A DNA stretch of 56,609 nucleotides. Source: a virus. Below are positions 29,472 to 38,141 of the stretch, piece after piece (position 1 is the stretch's first letter; every line of letters starts with the position of its first letter). The translations under genes and the position numbers were made by a program. The notes beneath the pieces were generated by a model. The model was not told the origin of the DNA. It saw nothing but the letters and a program-made list of their open reading frames with translations, and did not search any database. Location of the stretch: the IMG/VR virus record IMGVR_UViG_3300028615_000096, positions 1 to 56,609 of that record, one strand, 5' to 3'.

Positions 29472-31828
29472 GCTTCGTGGTCTCCGTTGAGCGCCTCACG
29501 ATCACGCTGGCAGACACAGTGGCGTCTGCAACCGCCAACCTGACGCAGGGACAGTCCGTCTCGGATTGTTTCCCGATCGCCAGTTGGGATGCGGACAGTA
29601 GCGCCACCAACTACGACGACACGCAGGTCATGATCGAGTTCTTGACCGGGCCCGACCGCGTGCAGGTGTCCCGGGGCGGCACCTCGGGACAGGTGGTTGT
29701 GGAAGTGGCCGTGGTGGAGGTGGACCCACTGCTCGTACAGGTGGAGACCAACACTGGATCCATGCCGCCGTTCACGATCGGCTTCAACAGCAGTGTGCCG
29801 ATCAACACCGCGTTGTACTTCAGCAGGGCGTTCGGCCTGCACTACAGCAAGGGCACAGGCAGTGGGCTGCCTCGCAACTTCCTGACGCGCCTGGAACTCA
29901 GCGACATCAACGTCGACATCGGCACGAACGTGGACCGCGGCTCTGCGTCCACAGGCACGATCGACTTCATCAACTACGTCATCGCCGACATCGACGGCAA
30001 CCAGTTCAACACGCAGCAGTTCTCCATCTCCTTGGCGTCTAGTGCTGGGTCCGGGCAGGACACTCTGACCACAGCGGTGGACGAGGCGGTTTCTGCGCTG
30101 TTCGGCTCGTGCACCAATGCGTCCACCAGCACAGATCCGCAAGAATCATCCTTGGAGTTGGAACTTGTCGGAGGTTCATCCGGCGCAAGGACGCAGGTGG
30201 AGGTGCGGCGTAACGCCGTTGCTGTGGCTGCGGAGATCCGCGGCGCTGTGGTGACGTTCTTGGACGGCACCTCGGTGCAGCAGATCAACCAGACGATTCC
30301 TTCCAGCTCAGCCAGCGCAGGCTTTGCCATGTCCTCGGTGAACCTTGCACTGGCGGCTGGTAGCACGCCCATTCAACCGGGTAGCCGCATCCAGGAGAAC
30401 ATCGGCGCCGGGGGCGGCTACGGACGTACGCGCCTCAACACAGCTACGACGGGCACCGTCTCCGTAGGCACTGCACTGACTGCTGCGATCGACTGGCAGG
30501 CGGAGGTCATCGCGTTCGCCTCCGGGCAGACGTTCGAGCGTACCATCACGGACACCATCGGGTTGGCGGACAGTCCGCCTGTGGCGGAGATGACCTTTGA
30601 CCGCGTGCTGCAAGACACCATCGCGGCCGTGGACGTGGTCACGCGTTGGGTCTCCTACGTCCGTAGCGTCACGGACAGCGTCACGGTTACAGACCGTGCC
30701 GGCCTGGGCGCCCCCGTCTTCGTGCGCAATGTGCAGCCTGCCGCGGGCACAACTATCCCGCGCTGGCAGGTGGTGGAGTTCGACGTGGCCAGCGCAGGCA
30801 ATCTCACGCTGCTCGCCATCGACTCCGTGCTGCCCTCTGGCTTGCTGGAGCCGGTCTACGCTGACGGATCCGGGTTCACGTCTGCGTTCGCCATCGGTTC
30901 CTCGGCCCTCGCACAGAACTTCGGCAACGACGCTGGGCTTCACGTGGCAGTTGCGCGCCGAGAGGGCTGGGGTGCGTCTCCCATTCGACTGCGGATCACA
31001 GCACAGGCTGGCGGAATTGCTCCGCAGGTCTTCGAGGTCGTGATTGCGGACACCGTGGGTCTGGCGGACACGGTGTCCGGCGTCATCGATGTGCCGCAGG
31101 ACCCCACTTCGATCATTGCTGCTTCCGACCAGTTGGCCTGGCACCGCTGGGACATGGGCATCACACACGCCACTCCGCCCGAAGTGGAGCAGTGGGATGA
31201 CCAAACGCTGGACGCCTACCCGTTGGACGTGGTCGAGGACTTCCGTTACCCGGATCTCGTCGGATCCGGTGGGTTGAACAACCACGGCTACCTCACGTTC
31301 GACAAGTCTCTCCAGGCACATATTGCGCTGCCTGGTACCGGGATCATGCCGACGCCGATGGAGCCGCACATCTATCTGGTTTACCGCTGGCAGGCTGTAC
31401 CGCTCAGCGGCAACCACTACATGGTGTCGATCGGCCAGGGCAACTTGTTCCCACCCAACGACAACGTGTTGGCCATGGTCGCGACGGCCACCGGGTGGTT
31501 CCACATCATCCGCACGGGCAGTGGGTTCTTCTTCATGACCCCGTCGATCACACACGACACCAACTGGCACCTTGCCGAGCTGTGGTATGACGGTGCGAAT
31601 TTGAACTTCCGGCAGGACAACGGCAGCGTCACTTCCGTGGCAGCCAACGGCACGTTCAACGTGAGCCTGCAGAGCGCCTACATCATCGGTTCTTCCGACC
31701 CCAACGGCGGCAGTTCCACTGCGGCTTACGACGTTGGAGAGTGCTTCTCCACGGCGCAGCAGGTCAGCGGGCCGAACCACACCGCGCTCATCGCCTATCT
31801 CAACGGCTACTGGAACGGGGGCTGGTAG
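29468..31828 (+). CDS. Composite tail adhesin: beta domain, 20-residue repeats, duplicated module, lectin
   Basis: A 786-residue mosaic. Residues ~1-350 are beta-rich. Residues ~355-415 hold about three copies of the same 20-residue repeat as the giant protein at 6113 (FERTITDTIGLADS, FDRVLQDTIAAVDV). Residues ~415-515 match the C-terminal module of the preceding gene (REGWGASPIRLRIT versus REGWPETPVHLRLT). One more repeat follows at ~520. Residues ~540-786 look like a concanavalin-type lectin (MVSIGQGN, WHLAELWYDGANLNFRQDNG). It appears built from modules used elsewhere in the window. Confidence 0.65.
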   Translation: MSFVVSVERLTITLADTVASATANLTQGQSVSDCFPIASWDADSSATNYDDTQVMIEFLTGPDRVQVSRGGTSGQVVVEVAVVEVDPLLVQVETNTGSMPPFTIGFNSSVPINTALYFSRAFGLHYSKGTGSGLPRNFLTRLELSDINVDIGTNVDRGSASTGTIDFINYVIADIDGNQFNTQQFSISLASSAGSGQDTLTTAVDEAVSALFGSCTNASTSTDPQESSLELELVGGSSGARTQVEVRRNAVAVAAEIRGAVVTFLDGTSVQQINQTIPSSSASAGFAMSSVNLALAAGSTPIQPGSRIQENIGAGGGYGRTRLNTATTGTVSVGTALTAAIDWQAEVIAFASGQTFERTITDTIGLADSPPVAEMTFDRVLQDTIAAVDVVTRWVSYVRSVTDSVTVTDRAGLGAPVFVRNVQPAAGTTIPRWQVVEFDVASAGNLTLLAIDSVLPSGLLEPVYADGSGFTSAFAIGSSALAQNFGNDAGLHVAVARREGWGASPIRLRITAQAGGIAPQVFEVVIADTVGLADTVSGVIDVPQDPTSIIAASDQLAWHRWDMGITHATPPEVEQWDDQTLDAYPLDVVEDFRYPDLVGSGGLNNHGYLTFDKSLQAHIALPGTGIMPTPMEPHIYLVYRWQAVPLSGNHYMVSIGQGNLFPPNDNVLAMVATATGWFHIIRTGSGFFFMTPSITHDTNWHLAELWYDGANLNFRQDNGSVTSVAANGTFNVSLQSAYIIGSSDPNGGSSTAAYDVGECFSTAQQVSGPNHTALIAYLNGYWNGGW

Positions 31829-31851
31829 GCTGGTAGCTTGGAGGTAACGCG

Positions 31852-32397
31852 ATGCCGATCGACGTCTCATGGCCTCTTCTGGCCGACCCTCCCACGCCGC
31901 CGTTGCCCTTGTCGCCGCCGCCGGACCCCGGCACGGATGCCACCTCTGGTGGTGCTCTAGGCAGCGGGCTCAACAACTACATCGGCACCGGCGTCATCCG
32001 CCCCTTCCAGCGAGACCAGAAGCAGGACTACGCCAACGCAGCTGGCATCCCCATCCTAAACACCTCGGTGGGGCAGATTCTGGGCACCATGAGCGACAGT
32101 CCGATCGCGAGCGGGGAGCTGCCTTGGCGCCCGGAGTTCGGTTCCACGCTCTACCTCCTGCGTAACCGGCTCAACAACGTCGCGCTCGCCGACATCGCGC
32201 GCAAGTACGTGGTCGAGGCGCTGGCCCGCTGGGAGCCCCGCATCCGGGTGCGCGCGGTGAAGATCCAACGCCTGGAGGCGCAGGCCGGCAGCGGCCGCAA
32301 CGTCCTTTTCATCCGTATCACCTACGATATTCTCAGCGAGAACTCTGCCAGCAACGAGGTGGTGGTCTCCGGCCTCGAAACTGCAGTAGCCGTGTAG
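31852..32397 (+). CDS. Baseplate wedge protein, gp25-like
   Basis: A 181-residue protein behind TTGGAGG. After a Pro-rich start, the core GELPWRPEFGSTLYLLRNRL, YVVEALARWEPRIRV and VLFIRITYDI is the gpW/gp25 pattern that links sheath to baseplate in contractile tails. The EPR motif expected in gp25-type proteins is present (WEPRIRV). Followed by the J-like gene, as usual. Confidence 0.85.
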   Translation: MPIDVSWPLLADPPTPPLPLSPPPDPGTDATSGGALGSGLNNYIGTGVIRPFQRDQKQDYANAAGIPILNTSVGQILGTMSDSPIASGELPWRPEFGSTLYLLRNRLNNVALADIARKYVVEALARWEPRIRVRAVKIQRLEAQAGSGRNVLFIRITYDILSENSASNEVVVSGLETAVAV

Positions 32398-32424
32398 TAG
32401 TCTGAGCCCGGGTTTCTGCACGCG

Positions 32425-33918
32425 ATGGCTCTGCTCGGCGCAAATCTGGACTACACGGACAAGGACTTCGACAGTCTTCGTCTACGGTTGTTCAACCTTA
32501 TCGAAGGTGCGTTCCCGGAGTGGACGGAGCAGAACGTTGCCAACTTCGGCAACATCATTGTAGAGCTGTTTGCGTTTGTCGGTGATGTTCTGGGCTTCTA
32601 CCAGGACAACCAGGCGAACGAGAGCCGCATCACCACGGCACAGCTCCGCCGCTCGCTGCTGGCCCTGTCCAAGCTGGTGGGCTTCGAGGCCAAGGGGCAG
32701 ACGGCTGCCACGGTGGACCTGCAGGTGGTGCTGAGCGCGGTGCCGGTGGGCGACGTCACGTTCGAGGTCGGCGACCTCTTCCGCACGCAGGAGGTCACCA
32801 ACCCGGTGATCTTCCAGAACCTGATCCAGGTGGTCATTCCCGGCGGTACGGATCCGCCCGTGGCTACGCTGGCGTTGGAGAACAGCAGCGGCGCGTCCGA
32901 GGCCCACACCTCCACAGGCAAGCCCAACCAGGAGTTCACGCTGCAGAGCACGCCATTCTTGGAGGGCTCCCTCTCGATCGTGGCCAGCGACGGTCTGTAC
33001 ACGGTCCAGGACAGTCTGCTGGACTCCACGGCCACGGACCGCCACACCACGGTCACCGTGGACGAGAACGACCGGGCGCGTGTGCGCTTCGGCAACGGCG
33101 TCAATGGCAAGATCCCGGAGGGCACGATCACGTTCACCTACAAGGTAGGTGGGGGGATCACCGGCAACGTGCTGCCCAACACGATCGTGCGCGCCACCAA
33201 GTCCTACGTGGACTCCTTCGCCAACCCCGTGGTGGCCACGGTGACGAACCCGGAGGCGGCCAGCGGCGGCGCGGAGCGGCAGAGCGTGGAGTCCATCCGC
33301 GAAGAGGCGCCCCGTGCCACGCGCGTGGTGAACCGGACGGTGGCCCGGGAGGACTACGAGATCAACGCCCTGCGCGTGGCCGGCGTGGCGCGCGCGGTGA
33401 TGCTCACCAGCAATGAGCGCGAAGGCATCGCGGAGAATCAGGGTCAGTTGGTGATCGTGCCGGAAGGTGGAGGCGCTCCCAGCACGACGCTCAAGAACGC
33501 CGTGTCCACGCTCATCGACACGGAGTACCCCACCACGCTCACGTTCATCTACGAGGTCATCGACCCCACGTACCTGACCGTGAACGTGCAGGCCACGGTC
33601 TTCCTCACCTCGTCCGCCGTCGCCTCTGTGGTGGACGCTGCGATCCGCGCAAACCTGACAGCCTTCTTCGCGTTGCGTGATGCAGACGGATCGCTCAACG
33701 AGAACATCGACTTCGGCTACAACCTGGACGGGGAGCTGCCGCAGTCGAGTGTCTTCAACGTGGTGCGTGACACCACGGGTGTGCGGAAGGTCGGCGCCGG
33801 CCCGGCGGACTTCTTGCTCAACGGGCAGACCACGGATGTGGAGCTGGAGCCCTACGAGTTCCCGACGCTGGGCACGATCACGCTCATCAACGGCGACACG
33901 GGGAGCCCGCTTGTATGA
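32425..33918 (+). CDS. Baseplate J-like protein
   Basis: A 497-residue protein. The start (DYTDKDFDSLRLRLFNLI), FVGDVLGFYQDNQANESRI, RVRFGNGVNGKIPEG and VNRTVAREDYEINALRV match gpJ/gp47-like proteins (Baseplate_J family), a main wedge component. Its stop overlaps the next start by 4 nt. The order gp25, J, then I-like proteins fits P2-like and CIS-like baseplates. Confidence 0.85.
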   Translation: MALLGANLDYTDKDFDSLRLRLFNLIEGAFPEWTEQNVANFGNIIVELFAFVGDVLGFYQDNQANESRITTAQLRRSLLALSKLVGFEAKGQTAATVDLQVVLSAVPVGDVTFEVGDLFRTQEVTNPVIFQNLIQVVIPGGTDPPVATLALENSSGASEAHTSTGKPNQEFTLQSTPFLEGSLSIVASDGLYTVQDSLLDSTATDRHTTVTVDENDRARVRFGNGVNGKIPEGTITFTYKVGGGITGNVLPNTIVRATKSYVDSFANPVVATVTNPEAASGGAERQSVESIREEAPRATRVVNRTVAREDYEINALRVAGVARAVMLTSNEREGIAENQGQLVIVPEGGGAPSTTLKNAVSTLIDTEYPTTLTFIYEVIDPTYLTVNVQATVFLTSSAVASVVDAAIRANLTAFFALRDADGSLNENIDFGYNLDGELPQSSVFNVVRDTTGVRKVGAGPADFLLNGQTTDVELEPYEFPTLGTITLINGDTGSPLV

Positions 33919-35045
33919 GCCCTCCCGTAGAGAACCCCTCCTTCGAGGAGGCGGGCGCCACTCTCGGCTCTGCGGCTGATTGGTCCACGTCGGTTGTCTC
34001 CTCCGAGGAGGTGTTCGCCGACTACGGACTGAACCAGCAAGCCTTCTCGCCGGACACCGCCAGCGTGGAGACCTTCGAAGAGGGGTGGTTTGGCCCCGTC
34101 GACTCGGAGGTGGACAACGTGGGCCCGGAGATGTCTGCGCGCACCTCTGAGGCCCTGGGCTACGCAGATCGTCTGATCGTGGAGCTGAACGGCGTGGTGG
34201 TCTCCACCACGGAGTCCGTATCCATCCCCCAGCAGCTCTTCGTGTCCGCGTTCCTCTACCCGGCCGTGGTGGACCTGGAGTTCCGCATCTTCGGGCCGGG
34301 TACCGCGCCGGATGACACGGAGCGGTACGAGTCGGATTGGGGTGTGGTGGACGCTACGCGCCTGGCGCGGCTGTGGCCGGTTGGGTCGCCCCCGGACTAC
34401 CAGTTCACCTTGTCACCCGGCCTGGAGGAGGCCGACTACGACACGTCCGACGCGGACCCCGGCACGCCAGAGACCTTCGCGGTTGGCTGGGGTGAGGTAC
34501 TCACCACGCTCGACCCCATCACCGGTCCGCAGCTTGCGCTTTACGACGGTGCTACCGAAGACCATGAGACGTTCGAGACTGGGTGGGGCCAGGAAGCCGC
34601 CCCGTCGTACACGGACGCTGCGTACGGCAGTGGCAAGGGGGACCCGGCACCCACCGTCACGTTCGAACCCTTCGAGGATGCGAACGAGGAGGTCTGGCCT
34701 TCCGTTGAGGTGCTTGGCACGGATGCGCCCACCGACGTGCTCACGACTGCTGACCTCTCCGATCCGCTTGTGGGGAACACGCCGATCGAGGTGGGGTACG
34801 CAGATCCGGTGACGTTCGAAGCCATCTCTGATGGTGCTGTGCTTCCGACACCGCTGACGTACGACACGGAGTGGTTGGCCTCACAGACAGGCATCGGCAC
34901 GCCGGACCCCAAGTTCTTCTACCTCTACGCGAACCAGAACGACTATCCCGGCACCCGCGTGGATATCACAGCGGGGCCGGTCGGGCGGTTCCAGATCACG
35001 TTCAATCCCGCGCGGTTCTGGACTCGCGTGCTGAACCTTCTATAG
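33915..35045 (+). CDS. Acidic repeat protein of the baseplate, unknown
   Basis: A 376-residue, strongly acidic protein. A motif of the type ETFxxGWG occurs several times (ETFEEGWFG, ETFAVGWGE, ETFETGWGQE, a TFEPFED variant), each preceded by an Asp/Pro-rich linker. A segment LIVELNGVVVST (about residues 87-98) is shared exactly, also in DNA, with the tail protein I-like gene at 36185. Position between J-like and I-like genes suggests a baseplate-attached fibre or linker. Confidence 0.55.
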   Translation: MSPPVENPSFEEAGATLGSAADWSTSVVSSEEVFADYGLNQQAFSPDTASVETFEEGWFGPVDSEVDNVGPEMSARTSEALGYADRLIVELNGVVVSTTESVSIPQQLFVSAFLYPAVVDLEFRIFGPGTAPDDTERYESDWGVVDATRLARLWPVGSPPDYQFTLSPGLEEADYDTSDADPGTPETFAVGWGEVLTTLDPITGPQLALYDGATEDHETFETGWGQEAAPSYTDAAYGSGKGDPAPTVTFEPFEDANEEVWPSVEVLGTDAPTDVLTTADLSDPLVGNTPIEVGYADPVTFEAISDGAVLPTPLTYDTEWLASQTGIGTPDPKFFYLYANQNDYPGTRVDITAGPVGRFQITFNPARFWTRVLNLL

Positions 35046-35054
35046 GGAGTAGCC

Positions 35055-35786
35055 ATGGCACAAGCAGACTGGAGTGCACTTTCGGACAACGCTGCAGCCA
35101 CTGTGCTGGACAACGGTGTGACGTCCGGTACCGACAAGCCGGCAGGCGGCGGCACGCATGTTTACGGTTTCCGCAGCTTGGAAGCGACCGACAGCGTGGT
35201 CGGCTACTTCACGGGCCAGGCCGGCTTCGTACCCACCACCAAGGGCGGCTCGATCCGCGGCGCCATCAAGCGCGGCCCGTCGTCCGGTCCCACCGGGTTC
35301 GCGCCCTTCTTCTTCATCGGACTGCAGGGCACCTCGATCGGGGACGTGGCGTACATCCTGGGACTCTCGGACGCAGACCCGTACCACATCGTGCTCCGCA
35401 AGGGCACGCTGGACACGGGCGTGGCGGACGGTCCCGTGGACCCGGACGGATCGGACAACGTGCTCATGCGCTCCACGGAAGCGTTCTCCGACGCGGAGTG
35501 GTTGCACCTGCGCATGGACATGATCGTGCAGGGCACGGGCGACGTGGTGCTGCAGATCTTCCAGAACGACCTGGACGCGAACGACGTCGCGGCACCCAGC
35601 TGGGTGGTGGTGCCCGGCATGGAAGGCCCGCAGGCCCCCTCCATCGACGGTTTCGTGGACGACTCTCTGGGCATCAACACAGGCAGCGTGCCCCTCACCG
35701 CGGGGCGCATGGGCTACGGCATGCGTTCGCAGGTCGTGGGCGCCACCTCCTTCGTCGACCACCTTCAGTGCGCCCGCCAGCTGTGA
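35055..35786 (+). CDS. Concanavalin/LamG-like virion protein
   Basis: A 243-residue beta-rich protein. Strand patterns (VVGYFTGQAGFVPT, EWLHLRMDMIVQG, VVLQIFQNDLDAND) and a C-terminal ATSFVDHLQCARQL are those of lectin-like jelly rolls found in phage tail regions. It has no catalytic motif. Probably an adhesin or structural cap linked to the baseplate. Confidence 0.55.
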   Translation: MAQADWSALSDNAAATVLDNGVTSGTDKPAGGGTHVYGFRSLEATDSVVGYFTGQAGFVPTTKGGSIRGAIKRGPSSGPTGFAPFFFIGLQGTSIGDVAYILGLSDADPYHIVLRKGTLDTGVADGPVDPDGSDNVLMRSTEAFSDAEWLHLRMDMIVQGTGDVVLQIFQNDLDANDVAAPSWVVVPGMEGPQAPSIDGFVDDSLGINTGSVPLTAGRMGYGMRSQVVGATSFVDHLQCARQL

Positions 35787-35789
35787 GTC

Positions 35790-36185
35790 ATGTCCAGTCC
35801 CTTTGCGCTCAACAGAGGTATCACCCAGCAGCGCATCGCTTCGGCGAGCGCGCCTGACGGGTCGTACCTTTTCGAGCTTGGGGACAGCAGCAACGGTGAC
35901 GCGAGGTTGGCCGCGGGGGACTACCACGAGGTCGACCAGGACATCGTCATCCCACCGGAGATCTATCTGATCCGACCCACCGTGAAGCTGCGGTTGCGGG
36001 ATGACCTTCCAGCAGGGCGCTCCTGGTTGCTGCGCGCCTTCTTGAACGGCACTGAGGTCTACGCCAGGACCTTCACCATCAAGCCGCCCACCAGTAGGAC
36101 GCTCACCGACATCGCGATCCCGCTCAACGACGCCAACGGCGCACCGAGCACGGACAACATCGCCTTCCGCCTGGAGCTTGCCTGA
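35790..36185 (+). CDS. Small beta-rich baseplate-region protein
   Basis: A 131-residue protein starting 3 nt after the previous stop; its own stop overlaps the next start. Strands such as YLIRPTVKLRLRDDLPAG and FLNGTEVYARTFTIKP suggest a single beta sandwich. No family is recognised. Tight coupling to the tail protein I-like gene suggests a joint role. Confidence 0.5.
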   Translation: MSSPFALNRGITQQRIASASAPDGSYLFELGDSSNGDARLAAGDYHEVDQDIVIPPEIYLIRPTVKLRLRDDLPAGRSWLLRAFLNGTEVYARTFTIKPPTSRTLTDIAIPLNDANGAPSTDNIAFRLELA

Positions 36186-38113
36186 TGGCGTTGGTCAAGC
36201 TGCCTAGCGTCCAAGTCGACGCGGTCAATCCAGACAGCCTCGACGCTACCCGGGGCACCATCTTGTCCACGATCGGCCAGCCCTTTGTGCTGGCAGACGC
36301 ACAGACGCTGATCGTGGACGTGGACGGCGGCGGCGGGCAGGTCATCGCCTTCAATGCCGTCGACTTCGCCAACATCGCGCTGGCGTCGGCGGACGAGGTG
36401 GTGAACGTCATCACCAACGCGCTGACCGGGGCGTTCGCGACCAACGAGTCCGGGCAGATCCGGATCACCACGGACACCTATGGCACCACGGGGTCCGTGG
36501 AGGTCACCGGCGGTACGGCCGCGGCTGCCTTTGGCTTCCCCGGTGGTGCGCAGGCGGGCACGGACGCCACCCCGCAGTACACGCTGATCAACCGCATCCC
36601 GGAGCCGGGAGAGATCGAGGTCCCGCAGTCCTCGGGCATCCAGATCGACATCTACGAGTACGGCGGTGGCGGTGGTGGTGTCCCGGTGACCCTCATCGAG
36701 GTCACGGTGGAGGGCGTGCTGGCCTACGACGGGGATGGTGGCGGCTTCCAAGCGGGCTTCACCGGAACGGTCACAGCGGGCCTCAGCACGGGCCTCACGC
36801 GCATCGTCATCAACCCGGACACCGACTTCACCAGCAAGCAGGTGGTCGATGTCGACGTGGACATTGACGGCGGCGCCTACACGGAGAGCTACAGCTTCAC
36901 CGCGCAGGACACGGAGGCGCCGCAGATCTCTGCTGTGGATGCGCGCAGCAAGACCGTGGTGCGCGTCACCTACGCGGAGCCGGTCAAGCAGACCTCGGCC
37001 TCTGACGCAGATGACGCGCTGAACCCGGCCAACTACGCCCTCCTGCGCCAGTCCGTGCCTGCCGTGAACGTGGTGCCCGTGTCTGTGGCGGCCGTGGACG
37101 CCTCCACGGTGGACGTGACCGTGGACGTCGAGATGACCTTCGGTGCTCCCTACCGGATCACGATCGGCAACGTGGCGGACCTGGAGGGCAATCCGTTTGT
37201 GGCGCCCGCCAACTACGTGGACTTCATCGCGTTTATCCCCGACTTCCCGGCCGGACGACGCTTCCGCCTCATCGAGTTCATCCCGCTGATCAATCGCGAG
37301 GAGGACGTGTCTGGTGAGCTGCACCTGACGATCGCGATCTTCCAAGAAGTCACCAACCTCATCCTCTGCGAGATCGATGAGTGGACCAACATCATCGATC
37401 CGGACCTGGCGCCGGAAGCGTTCGTGGACGCCATGCTCGCGGACATGGGCAACCCCTTCGGCCGCTTCGACCTGGAGGAGGTGGACAAGCGCCGCCTGCT
37501 GCGCAACCTGATCAGCTTCTACCAGCTGAAGGGTACGGAGCGCGGGATCATCAACGCCATCCGGTTCTTCCTGGGCATCGAGGTGGCGATCGACATCTTC
37601 AACGGGGAGGGGTGGGAGCTGACGGACACCCCCAACCGGGTGGCAGGCCCGGGCACCACGGGAAGCTCACCCTCCTTCGAGTCCGGCATCGCAGAGGTGA
37701 TCGATCTGCAGGAGACCCTGATCGTGGAGCTGAACGGCGTGGTGGTCTCCACCTCGACGTCCGGTTCTTCGGAGGGTGAGGTTGGCGACGAGCTGAATGA
37801 CGCGGATGGCACGCTGGGCGTTCCTCCTGCGATCTTGGGGCCGAGCCCGGCGGGCCTCTACAGCTTCTGCATCCTCTCGCCTGTTGACCTCACGTTGGAA
37901 CAGGCCGAGAGCATCGTGTTCCTCGCCAACTACCTCAAGCCTGCACACACCCACCTTGTGTGCATTGTTCAACCCAATGAACCAACCTTCGACACCAGTG
38001 GACTTGGTGTTGAAGTCGTTTCAGTCACCGGTCCCGCTTTCGACCATGTTGAGCTAGGCTTCTCGGAGCTTGGCGGTGGTGCTGGGCAGCCGGGCACCTG
38101 GATTCTCCACTAG
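36185..38113 (+). CDS. Tail protein I-like baseplate wedge protein with Ig-like domains
   Basis: A 642-residue protein. Residues ~30-125 carry a DVDGGG/EVVNVI domain homologous to the insert in the sheath. Residues ~240-345 are a bacterial Ig-like domain (SAVDARSKTVVRVTYAEPV, MTFGAPYRITIG). Residues ~400-475 hold the conserved helix LLRNLISFYQLKGTERGIINAI, typical of tail protein I / gp6-type wedge proteins. The rest is linker and a C-terminal strand region with LIVELNGVVVST. The protein would link the baseplate to tail fibres. Confidence 0.75.
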   Translation: MALVKLPSVQVDAVNPDSLDATRGTILSTIGQPFVLADAQTLIVDVDGGGGQVIAFNAVDFANIALASADEVVNVITNALTGAFATNESGQIRITTDTYGTTGSVEVTGGTAAAAFGFPGGAQAGTDATPQYTLINRIPEPGEIEVPQSSGIQIDIYEYGGGGGGVPVTLIEVTVEGVLAYDGDGGGFQAGFTGTVTAGLSTGLTRIVINPDTDFTSKQVVDVDVDIDGGAYTESYSFTAQDTEAPQISAVDARSKTVVRVTYAEPVKQTSASDADDALNPANYALLRQSVPAVNVVPVSVAAVDASTVDVTVDVEMTFGAPYRITIGNVADLEGNPFVAPANYVDFIAFIPDFPAGRRFRLIEFIPLINREEDVSGELHLTIAIFQEVTNLILCEIDEWTNIIDPDLAPEAFVDAMLADMGNPFGRFDLEEVDKRRLLRNLISFYQLKGTERGIINAIRFFLGIEVAIDIFNGEGWELTDTPNRVAGPGTTGSSPSFESGIAEVIDLQETLIVELNGVVVSTSTSGSSEGEVGDELNDADGTLGVPPAILGPSPAGLYSFCILSPVDLTLEQAESIVFLANYLKPAHTHLVCIVQPNEPTFDTSGLGVEVVSVTGPAFDHVELGFSELGGGAGQPGTWILH

Positions 38114-38141
38114 CCTCGGGTGTACGCTCGGGAGGAACGCC

